From NCBI GenBank assembly GCA_937897645.1, contig CALCNV010000005.1, positions 1 to 19,684 of the forward strand: a stretch of DNA of 19,684 nt. The letters are read 5' to 3'. Position 1 is the stretch's first letter, and each line of letters opens with the position of its first letter. Below are positions 1 to 6,356 of this stretch, one piece after another. A model generated the notes under the pieces. That model had not been told where the DNA came from and did no database searches. It saw nothing but the letters and a program-made list of their open reading frames with translations. This DNA is from an uncultured Lysobacteraceae bacterium (GTDB taxonomy: Bacteria; Pseudomonadota; Gammaproteobacteria; Xanthomonadales; Xanthomonadaceae). Position numbers and translations under genes: made by a program.

Positions 1-1065
1 GCCTCGATCATCCAGACGCTGATCTTCCGCAAGTACGTGGAAATGGAAGGCCGCGCCTTCAAGCCCAGCGACGTGGGCCGCGCGGTCAGCAACTTCCTCA
101 GCGGGCATTTCACCCAGTACGTGGATTACGACTTCACCGCCAAGCTCGAGGACGAGTTGGATGCGGTGTCGCGTGGCGAAGAGGACTGGGTGCCGTTGAT
201 GGAACGGTTCTGGACGCCATTCAAGGAAATGGTGGACGACAAGATGGAATCGGTGGACCGCAGCCAGGCCACCGGCGCGCGCGAACTGGGCACCGACCCC
301 AAGACCGGCAAGCCGGTCAGCGTGCGCCTGGGCCGCTACGGACCCTATGCGGCGATCGGCAGCACCGCCGAAGACGCCGAGGACAAGCCGACCTTCGCCT
401 CGCTGCGTCCCGGCCAGAGCATGCACACGATTTCCCTGGAGGATGCGCTGGAGCTGTTCAAGCTGCCGCGCAAGCTGGGCCAGGACAAGGAGGAAGAAGT
501 CAGCGTCGGCATCGGCCGCTTCGGCGCGTTCGCCAAGCGCGGTAGCGTGTACGCGTCACTGAAGAAGGAAGACGACCCGTACACCATCGACCTGGCGCGC
601 GCGGTGTTCCTGATCGAGGAAAAGGAAGAGATCGCCCGCAATCGCATCATCAAGGAATTCGAAGGCAGCGAGATCCAGGTCTTGAACGGCCGCTACGGTC
701 CCTACCTCAGCGACGGCAAGCTCAACGGCAAGATCCTGCCCAAGGACCGCGAGCCGGCATCGCTGACCCTGGAGGAAGTGGTCAAGCTGATGGAAGAAAC
801 CGGCAAGCCGATGCGCAAGGGTTTCGGCAAGAAAGCTGCCGTCAAGAAAGTCGCGGTGAAGAAAGAAGCGGCACCGAAGAAGGTGGCCGCCAAGAAAGCC
901 ACCAAGAAAGCGACGACGAAAAAGGCCGCGGCGAAGAAAACCGCAGTCAAGAAAGTGGCGGCGAAGAAAGCCATCGCCCCCGTGGTGGAGCCAGCCAAGT
1001 CATTGCTGACGCCGGCCGCGAACATCGAGATTGGGAAGCGGCGGATCGTGAAGGCGGTGAAGTAG
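1..1065 (+). CDS. topA: DNA topoisomerase I (type IA), C-terminal fragment
   Basis: This is the 3' part of topA. The frame is open from base 1, so the gene begins upstream of the window. Type IA topoisomerase relaxes negative supercoils by single-strand passage. The visible 354 residues start at the end of the catalytic core (IIQTL, then YVEMEGR and PSDVGR) and continue into C-terminal DNA-binding repeats with the signatures GRYGPY, GRFGAF and GRYGPY. There is no tetra-cysteine zinc ribbon of the E. coli type. Instead, roughly the last 75 residues hold a tail dominated by Lys, Ala and Val (repeated KKVA, KKAA and KKAT units). Lysine-rich tails are known in several bacterial TopA proteins and are thought to bind DNA or RNA polymerase. 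The catalytic tyrosine and Toprim domain lie outside the window. tsaC follows, the order usual in Xanthomonadaceae. Confidence 0.93.
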   Translation, partial: ASIIQTLIFRKYVEMEGRAFKPSDVGRAVSNFLSGHFTQYVDYDFTAKLEDELDAVSRGEEDWVPLMERFWTPFKEMVDDKMESVDRSQATGARELGTDPKTGKPVSVRLGRYGPYAAIGSTAEDAEDKPTFASLRPGQSMHTISLEDALELFKLPRKLGQDKEEEVSVGIGRFGAFAKRGSVYASLKKEDDPYTIDLARAVFLIEEKEEIARNRIIKEFEGSEIQVLNGRYGPYLSDGKLNGKILPKDREPASLTLEEVVKLMEETGKPMRKGFGKKAAVKKVAVKKEAAPKKVAAKKATKKATTKKAAAKKTAVKKVAAKKAIAPVVEPAKSLLTPAANIEIGKRRIVKAVK

Positions 1066-1154
1066 GAACCCATAGGAAGCGATCGAATCCCTCCAAGCAT
1101 TCATATCGCTTGATCAAAACACGTTCCACGGACAGAAAGCCGAACAACATCAGT

Positions 1155-1249
1155 CGTCATTCCCGCGAAGGCGGGAACCCAGTGACTTTGCTCTTGCGGT
1201 CACGCTACAGAAAAAGCGAAAGTCCCTGGATTCCCGCCTTCGCGGGGTC
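1155..1249. repeat. REP-like pair of inverted palindromes
   Basis: Two short hairpins lie about 50 bases apart in opposite orientation. The first (1160-1177) has the arms TTCCCGC and GCGGGAA around a GAAG loop. The second (1231-1246) has TTCCCGC, CTTC and GCGGGG. Flanking bases (CCAG on one side, CTGG on the other) extend the pairing, so the whole element could fold into one long stem or two small ones. This matches dispersed repetitive extragenic palindromes common in Xanthomonadaceae. It sits in the gap between topA and tsaC and may act as a weak terminator or mRNA stabiliser; that role is inferred. Confidence 0.8.
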
Positions 1250-1335
1250 GTCAACAACCGAATGGTTGGTCATGACGATCTGAAAGATTCCGAGCAGTGC
1301 TCGCTTACTGAAAATCGCTCGTGAAAGCACGCCCC

Positions 1336-1902
1336 ATGACCTCACCTCTGCTCCCCATCCCCGAAGCCGCCATCGCCCTGCAATCCGGCAGCGTCATCGC
1401 CTACCCCACCGAAGCCGTGTGGGGCCTGGGTTGCGATCCGCGCAATGAAGACGCCGTGCTGCGCTTGCTCGCCATCAAGCAGCGCGCGGTGGAAAAGGGC
1501 CTGATCCTCATCGCTTCGCACCTGGACCAGTTGCGCCCGTACCTGGAACTGGCCAGCGTGCCCACCGACAACCTGGCTGCGGTGTTGGCCACTTGGCCCG
1601 GCCCACACACCTGGGTGATGCCCGCCACTCGCGATGCCCCGCGTTGGATCACCGGCGCGCATGACGGCATCGCCGTGCGCATCAGCGCGCATCCCACCGT
1701 GATCGAACTCTGCAATGCATTCGGAGGCGCATTGGTATCCACCAGCGCCAACCTGAGCGGACAGGACGCGCCACGCAGCCGCGAAGGATTGGATCCGGCG
1801 GTGCTCGCAGCGGTAGCGGGCCATGTGCACGGCGAAACCGGCGGCCTGCCTGCACCGACCGTGATCCGTGATGCACTCACCGGCGTAGCCCTGAGACTCT
1901 GA
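1336..1902 (+). CDS. tsaC: Threonylcarbamoyl-AMP synthase (YrdC/Sua5 family)
   Basis: TsaC makes L-threonylcarbamoyl-adenylate from threonine, bicarbonate and ATP, the first step of the t6A37 modification of ANN-decoding tRNAs in the cytoplasm. Family signatures are clear: PTEAVWGLGCDP (residues 24-35), the KxR motif at 48-50, PGPHTWVMP (88-96) and STSANLSG (135-142). From ATG 1336 the protein has 188 residues, close to the roughly 190 of E. coli TsaC and without the extra C-terminal domain of Sua5. A GTG at 1321 would add five residues. Neither start has a strong Shine-Dalgarno sequence, and I prefer 1336 on length. The topA-tsaC order is conserved in relatives. The secreted-protein genes start about 50 bases after the stop and could share its transcript. 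Confidence 0.92.
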   Translation: MTSPLLPIPEAAIALQSGSVIAYPTEAVWGLGCDPRNEDAVLRLLAIKQRAVEKGLILIASHLDQLRPYLELASVPTDNLAAVLATWPGPHTWVMPATRDAPRWITGAHDGIAVRISAHPTVIELCNAFGGALVSTSANLSGQDAPRSREGLDPAVLAAVAGHVHGETGGLPAPTVIRDALTGVALRL

Positions 1903-1955
1903 ACAGGCCGGCCGCGGCCCTTTTCCGCCCCAGCCGATGCGCGCAAGATGCGCAC

Positions 1956-2582
1956 ATGTCGACCCGTTTGATCCTGCTGACGTTGCTGATCCTGTTTCCC
2001 GCGCTTACCGCCGGCCAGGAACTCACCATTTATCGCTGCGTGGGGCCAGGCCACAAGATCACCTTGCGCGATTCACCATGCCAAAAAGGGGAGTCGCAGG
2101 AAGTCCGGTCGATGCAACGTCCCAAGGACCCTGCACCCGTCGCCGAAACCATTACTGGGCCGGTGCCGCCATCATCAGTGGATCCGCCAGAGCGGGAAGT
2201 ACAGGTGATCTACCGCAACGCGCCGCGACCCATGTACGAGTGCGTGACCGGCGACGGCGACCGCTACACCAGCGACAACGGCGAAGGAAATCCGCGCCTG
2301 GTCCCCGCCTGGGCAGCCGGTTACCAGCGCTGGGACGATGGCAGGGGTAGCGCCAACCCTCGCGGCCAAGCCATTCCGACGGGCAACCTGTTGCGCGGCG
2401 CGGAGGTCTGGGTCCGCGACGAGTGTCACGCATTGCCGCAACAGGAAGTCTGCGCGCGACTTTCCGACCGCCGATATGAAATCATCCGCCGTTACAACAG
2501 CGCCCTGCAAAGCGAGCGGCGTGACCTGGAACTGGAGCAACGCGGCATCGATGCGCGTATCTCCAGCGATTGCGACCATTGA
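1956..2582 (+). CDS. Secreted protein with DUF4124-like N-terminus (paralogue 1)
   Basis: This protein of 208 residues has a signal peptide (about residues 1-20: basic start, Leu-rich core, ALTAG). The mature N-terminus has an IYRC motif at 25-28 and a D-S-PC-x-KG pattern at 39-45. This cysteine-pair pattern is typical of DUF4124-type periplasmic proteins, whose function is unknown. A Pro-rich linker leads to a second Cys-containing segment (MYEC near 93) and a C-terminal part with DECHAL, VCARL and a charged helix ending in SDCDH. The next gene has the same layout (YRC, PC-KG, linker, FQC/YEC, VCAR, charged helix, SDC), so the two look like a tandem duplication. There is no enzymatic motif. 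The protein is probably periplasmic, with disulfides likely from the paired cysteines. No strong ribosome site is visible. Confidence 0.8.
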   Translation: MSTRLILLTLLILFPALTAGQELTIYRCVGPGHKITLRDSPCQKGESQEVRSMQRPKDPAPVAETITGPVPPSSVDPPEREVQVIYRNAPRPMYECVTGDGDRYTSDNGEGNPRLVPAWAAGYQRWDDGRGSANPRGQAIPTGNLLRGAEVWVRDECHALPQQEVCARLSDRRYEIIRRYNSALQSERRDLELEQRGIDARISSDCDH

Positions 2583-2596
2583 CCAAGGCCTCGCGC

Positions 2597-3235
2597 ATGA
2601 TGAAACCGTGGATCGTCCTGATCACGCTGATGGCCTGCCCATTGGCGGCCTTTGCCGATGAAGTGGTGTTCTACCGCTGCACCGACGCAAGCGGCGCATT
2701 GACGCTGCAGAACATGCCCTGCCCCAAGGGCGACACGCAGGTGAAGAAAGTCGTGCAGAGCGTCAACACCGTGCCGGGCGCTTCGACTGCCCCTGTCACG
2801 CCGAGGCCGCCTGCACCGGTCGACCCCGCGCCACAAGCCCCGGAACCGAAGCAGAAGTTCACGACTGGCTACACCGACACCGAAGCAAAACCGGTGGAGA
2901 GCCAACGCTTGCCGCCGCCGGTGTTGTTCCAGTGCACGACTTACGACAAGGACACCTACATCACGGAGAACGAGGAACCGCAATCACGTTGCGTGTCCTT
3001 GCGCACCGTTGGCCTGAACGGCAATCCGGAACTGGGCGCGGGTGAAGCCTGCGAAGTGGTCAAGGATGTCTGCGCGCGCGTACCCGATGGTGGACTGTGC
3101 GATGCATGGAAGAAGCGCCGCGATGAAACCGAAGTCGCGTTTCGTTTTACCCGTGCGGAAAGCGCGGAAAAGAACAAGGCCGAGTTCGAGCGTGCGCAGA
3201 AGATCTGGCAAGAGAGCGACTGCGGTGCGAAATAG
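2597..3235 (+). CDS. Secreted protein with DUF4124-like N-terminus (paralogue 2)
   Basis: This protein of 212 residues starts at ATG 2597, chosen because it gives a clean signal peptide (MMKPWIVLITL, then PLAAFA before DEVV), has AAGG about 9 bases upstream and avoids overlap with the previous gene. An ATG at 2570 would add nine residues and overlap the upstream stop. The mature part opens with VFYRC (residues 24-28) and a PC-PKG motif (41-45), followed by a Pro/Ala-rich linker (about 60-85) and a second domain with FQC (111-113), RC, ACEVVKDVCARV and GLC. A charged helix then ends in ESDCGAK. Its parallel layout with the preceding gene marks it as a paralogue. The gap is only 14 bases, and the next gene overlaps its stop, which indicates an operon. 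Function is unknown; the protein is probably periplasmic. Confidence 0.82.
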   Translation: MMKPWIVLITLMACPLAAFADEVVFYRCTDASGALTLQNMPCPKGDTQVKKVVQSVNTVPGASTAPVTPRPPAPVDPAPQAPEPKQKFTTGYTDTEAKPVESQRLPPPVLFQCTTYDKDTYITENEEPQSRCVSLRTVGLNGNPELGAGEACEVVKDVCARVPDGGLCDAWKKRRDETEVAFRFTRAESAEKNKAEFERAQKIWQESDCGAK

Positions 3236-4289
3236 TTGTTTCTCAAAAAGTATCGCCCTAGCAAGATTTTGGTCTCTGGCCTTGCTTTTAGTCAGCTGTG
3301 CATTACCGGTGGCGGCGAGTAGCGATCCACCGGGAGACAATCGGCCATTCCTTGTGGCTGGCGATGGCGATGGCATGGCAACGGTCTATTTTTCCTGCGT
3401 TGACTATGATCCGGACGATGAAATCGATCAGTGCGGCCGAAAGATGCATTCCGACGATTCACAGGATTGCTATTTCGTTACCCTGGAAGTCGAAGACCTG
3501 GCCATTTCAAAACGCCAGCCCATCGATTGCAGCCGTGCATGGCTGAAAGTCTTTCCAATCAATCCAGCGCAATACCGGATACTTGACAAGCACCGGGATG
3601 AAATAGATTTTCTGGCCATTACTGGCGAAACATCCTCTTCGATCTGGACACTGGTCGACCAACACGATCTATCCCCCGCTTTGCGTCGATACAGCAGCCA
3701 AGGCGTGCGGGAGTTCGACATCGATTGGGATGGCTGGTCCATCAATCCATCCGGCTTTACACGACTGGACATCAGAGATGACTTCGTGGTTTCCGTAGGC
3801 AAGCTATGCAAGGGCAAGTTCAAAAAAACGGGAGTAATGGAAGAGTGCGAAGGAAATTCCTCATCGTTCCGCGGAGATTTTGGTGTCCTGCAGGTAAACC
3901 TGGATGACCGCAAGGCACGCGCACATGTCCTTGGAGAGGCCATTGGGGCAATGCTTGCTGATTCGACGTCGTCTCCACTGATGCATGGCGGTGCAGTATT
4001 CGTTGGCTGGGTCCGCGATGGAGTGAACGGTGCCCAGCTCGTACTCTCTTCGATTGATCTGCGAACCGGCCACTATTGCGAAAAAATACACATGGAGCCG
4101 CTGGCAAATAATTTTCCCGTAGACATAGATCTGTTAGATACAACCACTGGCGTACTGGCCGCCTGGTCGTGGGATGGAATCATCACTGTCGCGCGACTGG
4201 ACCCTCAAAAGTGGAATGACAGTTGCGGTGCCGATGGAGTTCAAATGACTCGGATAGATCCCCTCTGGCAAGCTGGTCAAAATCCGTAA
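3225..4289 (+). CDS. Unrecognised exported protein, predicted lipoprotein
   Basis: I do not recognise this protein family. GTG 3225 is chosen as start because it overlaps the upstream stop by 11 bases (translational coupling), has AGAGAG about 8 bases upstream and gives a signal sequence of basic start plus hydrophobic core (FWSLALLLVSC). LVSC at 22-25 fits a lipobox with Cys25; cleavage by signal peptidase I after the ALPVAAS region is the alternative. The frame is open further upstream to 3042, but only over the previous gene. The mature 330 or so residues are rich in Asp, include an acidic stretch (CVDYDPDDEID near 58-68) and several cysteines, and show no catalytic signature. Base composition from about 3240 to 4289 is visibly less GC-rich than its neighbours, which may reflect acquisition or relaxed selection. 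It ends 13 bases inside the convergent dehydrogenase gene. Confidence 0.72.
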   Translation: MRNSCFSKSIALARFWSLALLLVSCALPVAASSDPPGDNRPFLVAGDGDGMATVYFSCVDYDPDDEIDQCGRKMHSDDSQDCYFVTLEVEDLAISKRQPIDCSRAWLKVFPINPAQYRILDKHRDEIDFLAITGETSSSIWTLVDQHDLSPALRRYSSQGVREFDIDWDGWSINPSGFTRLDIRDDFVVSVGKLCKGKFKKTGVMEECEGNSSSFRGDFGVLQVNLDDRKARAHVLGEAIGAMLADSTSSPLMHGGAVFVGWVRDGVNGAQLVLSSIDLRTGHYCEKIHMEPLANNFPVDIDLLDTTTGVLAAWSWDGIITVARLDPQKWNDSCGADGVQMTRIDPLWQAGQNP

Positions 4290-5053
4290 CGCAGGAAGCC
4301 ACCATCCACCGCGATGCATTCGCCGGTGATGTAGCTCGCGGCCGGCAGGCACAGGAAACCCACTGCCGCGGCCACTTCTTCGGGTTCACCGATGCGCCGC
4401 ATCGGCGTGCGCTCGATCACTTCTTCGTAGTAATCCACGTCCGCGAGTTTCCCCGACGTGCGCCGCGTGCGGATGTACCACGGCGCGACGGCATTCACGC
4501 GGATGCCGTCCTCCGCCCATTCCACCGCCAGGTTGCGGGTGAGCTGCTGCAAGGCCGCCTTGGTCATGCCATAGGGTGCACCGCTGCGCACGGCGGTGAT
4601 GCCGGACACGCTGCCCACGTTGACGATGGCGGATGCGGCATGTTTCGTCAGCAGCGGATGGGCGTAACGAGAGAGTTCGAAGGCGGAGAACAGGTTGATC
4701 TCGAAGATCCCGCGCCATTCTTCTTCTGTGTAATCCACGGTGGCCTTGGTCAGGTTGCCGCCGGCGTTGTTGACCAGCAGGTTGAGGCCGTCGGCGTGGT
4801 CTTCCACCCAGTCGAGGATTTCGCGACGGTCTTCATCGTTGGCCACATCGGCGGCCATGGCGTGGATGCTGCGATCAGGGAATTCGTCGAGCAGTTCATC
4901 ACGCACCACTTCCAGCGCGTCCGCATCGCGCGCCACCAGCATCACGTCGGCGCCAAAGCCCAGCAGTTCGCGGGTGATGGCCAAGCCGATGCCGGCGCTG
5001 GCACCCGTGATCAGTGCGCGTTGTCCATCCAGCCGCCAGCGGTAGGGTGCCAT
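4277..5053 (-). CDS. Short-chain dehydrogenase/reductase (tropinone-reductase-like)
   Basis: This is a classical SDR oxidoreductase of 258 residues, a typical family length, cytosolic and NAD(P)-dependent. The nucleotide-binding motif TGASAGIG is at 16-23 and the structural motif NNAG at 95-98. The catalytic residues are Asn120, Ser148 (in GSVSG), Tyr161 and Lys165 (YGMTK). The C-terminus has the usual ITGECIAVDGG segment. Arg42 after the second strand would favour NADPH; this is an inference. The overall pattern resembles tropinone reductase-like SDRs, but the substrate cannot be read from the sequence. The start at MAPYRW sits just before the Rossmann fold. The gene converges with the plus-strand lipoprotein gene (13-base overlap) and diverges from the small lipoprotein gene starting at 5113. 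Confidence 0.9.
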   Translation of the reverse strand: MAPYRWRLDGQRALITGASAGIGLAITRELLGFGADVMLVARDADALEVVRDELLDEFPDRSIHAMAADVANDEDRREILDWVEDHADGLNLLVNNAGGNLTKATVDYTEEEWRGIFEINLFSAFELSRYAHPLLTKHAASAIVNVGSVSGITAVRSGAPYGMTKAALQQLTRNLAVEWAEDGIRVNAVAPWYIRTRRTSGKLADVDYYEEVIERTPMRRIGEPEEVAAAVGFLCLPAASYITGECIAVDGGFLRYGF

Positions 5054-5112
5054 GGTGTCGTCCCGTGCCTACAGGCGTAGCATTACGCCACGTCCCCGCG
5101 AAGGTTGCCACC

Positions 5113-5343
5113 ATGAACATGCTGCTGCGCGCCACCTGCCTGACCGTGCTGGGCTTGGGCCTCTCCGCGTGCAAGCCGGAGCCGCCACCCACCGACGAAC
5201 CCCCGAAGCCGCAGGCAACGGCCGAAGCCACGGAACTGCGCGACGCGATGCAGGCACCCATCGACAAGGCCAATGCGGTCGAGGACACGGTGCAGGAAGC
5301 GGCGGACAAGCAGCAGGCCGAGATTGACGCGGCTGCGAATTGA
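5113..5343 (+). CDS. Small hypothetical lipoprotein
   Basis: This 76-residue protein has a lipoprotein signal: a hydrophobic core ending in the lipobox LSAC with Cys20. The mature chain is a Pro-rich spacer (KPEPPPTDEPPKP) followed by an Ala/Glu/Asp/Gln-rich segment likely to be helical. AAGG lies 8 bases before ATG 5113, which decides the start; longer versions of the frame begin inside the dehydrogenase gene. No family is recognised beyond small envelope lipoprotein. The likely position is the outer or inner membrane facing the periplasm. It is divergent from the dehydrogenase with a 59-base gap that contains a small inverted repeat (GGCGTA at 5074-5079, TACGCC at 5084-5089). Confidence 0.75.
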   Translation: MNMLLRATCLTVLGLGLSACKPEPPPTDEPPKPQATAEATELRDAMQAPIDKANAVEDTVQEAADKQQAEIDAAAN

Positions 5344-5457
5344 AAGCCTGTTCAAGCTGACGTCGCCAGACAGGGCCAAGTGGCCATGCCGACGCAAGTC
5401 GGGGTCCAGCGTCCTTGCCTTGTCAAAGACTAAAAGGAATAAGTCTTGGTGCGGCCG

Positions 5458-5862
5458 TCAGTGCGCGACAGCCAGTTTAGCCGCACAAAAATCGCGCACT
5501 TTTGGAATTGCGTCGTAAACCTTTTTCGCGTCCGCATTGAGGCGGCTGTACTTGTTTTCTTCCTTTGACCTCGAAAGGATCGTCACATAACTATCGAAGC
5601 CCATGGAGTTCGGAAGCTTTGATTGCAGGCAAGCGCAGTAGGGATCGACCGCGATAACAGCCATGCATTGATTCTTCAAGGCGGCAGTTTGTTGCGTATT
5701 ACCCTGATCGCCTCTCTGGTAAGTCTCCGTCAGGTTCCTCATTCTTTCATGCTGCGCGGGAGCAGATGGGAGTTGCTCTGGACTTCTGACGCTTGCTGGA
5801 TTCTGTGCGTGTGCGGCAGAAGATAGAACCATCGATGCAAATAACATCAGGATTAAACGCAT
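5458..5862 (-). CDS. Small secreted four-cysteine protein, unknown
   Basis: This 134-residue protein has a clear signal peptide (MRLILMLFASMVLSSAAHA, cleavage before Gln20). A good ribosome site (GGGGGA) lies about 6 bases before the ATG at 5862, so the much longer open frame upstream is rejected. The mature part has a Pro/Gln-rich start and then four cysteines in the pattern NQC, YCAC, DFC with a charged helical stretch between them, which suggests disulfide bonding or a small helical bundle. No family is recognised. It has no close gene partner: convergent with the small lipoprotein on one side, and a repeat-bearing gap on the other. Its base composition is less GC-rich than that of sppA or the dehydrogenase. 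Confidence 0.72.
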   Translation of the reverse strand: MRLILMLFASMVLSSAAHAQNPASVRSPEQLPSAPAQHERMRNLTETYQRGDQGNTQQTAALKNQCMAVIAVDPYCACLQSKLPNSMGFDSYVTILSRSKEENKYSRLNADAKKVYDAIPKVRDFCAAKLAVAH

Positions 5863-6356
5863 GGCATTCCCCCATCGCTGAAATGAGTCGACCCGTAAAG
5901 GCCGGCAGGCAAGTCCGAATATATCCGAAACGTGCTCGGATGCCCGCTTTAATGTGAGGCCACGCAGCCAACGCGTACTTGTTGCGGCCAAAGAATCCGA
6001 AACTGCAGCGGACGATTGGAGCCACGCCACCTCACCACCCCACGCGATGCAATCAGCCGCGGACAAGATGAAGGCAAACGAGCATACGTCAGGGAAACTG
6101 CGGCCCAGCAGGACGCCGGAACCGAAGCGGCTTCGAATTGATATCTGGCCGGGGCTGACGCCTCGATTGCTGTTTCTCGAAAAAAAAAGCGACGTCATCC
6201 CAGCGAACGCTGGGATCCATTTTGATCTTTGCCTTCGAAACGAAAATCAAGATGGGTCCCAGCGTTCGCTGGGATGACGTCACTTTTCCTTGATGCTGCT
6301 TCCTTCGCTCGCACGGAGCGCTGGGCTCCGTACTCCTCTAGCCACTACTGCCAGCC
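5863..6356. other. Intergenic region between a small secreted-protein gene and sppA
   Basis: About 490 bases without a convincing gene. It contains the promoter region of the small secreted-protein gene on the minus strand (no clear -35/-10 pair seen), an AT-rich imperfect palindrome near 5915-5935, and the long inverted repeat at 6191-6281. A minus-strand frame crosses this stretch but has no ribosome site, domain or signal peptide. Confidence 0.6.
6191..6281. repeat. Long near-perfect inverted repeat (REP-like)
   Basis: Two 30-base arms (6191-6220 and 6252-6281) are reverse complements with a single mismatch, separated by 31 bases, and the similarity fades gradually into the loop. Each arm contains its own palindrome, CCCAGCG-AA-CGCTGGG or its reverse. 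The element lies downstream of sppA on its coding strand, so it could end or stabilise the sppA transcript. It differs in sequence from the repeats at 1155 and 8376 and looks like a separate dispersed family. Confidence 0.85.

Noticed and set aside
4223..5080. Plus-strand open frame opposite the short-chain dehydrogenase
   Set aside because: The dehydrogenase on the other strand has all catalytic motifs; this frame has none.
5074..5089. GGCGTA/TACGCC palindrome between the dehydrogenase and small lipoprotein genes as an operator
   Set aside because: Six-base arms are too short to claim a binding site, and no regulator gene is adjacent.
5747..6025. Minus-strand frame of 92 residues upstream of and overlapping the small secreted-protein gene
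   Set aside because: It has no ribosome site or domain and overlaps a better-supported gene start.
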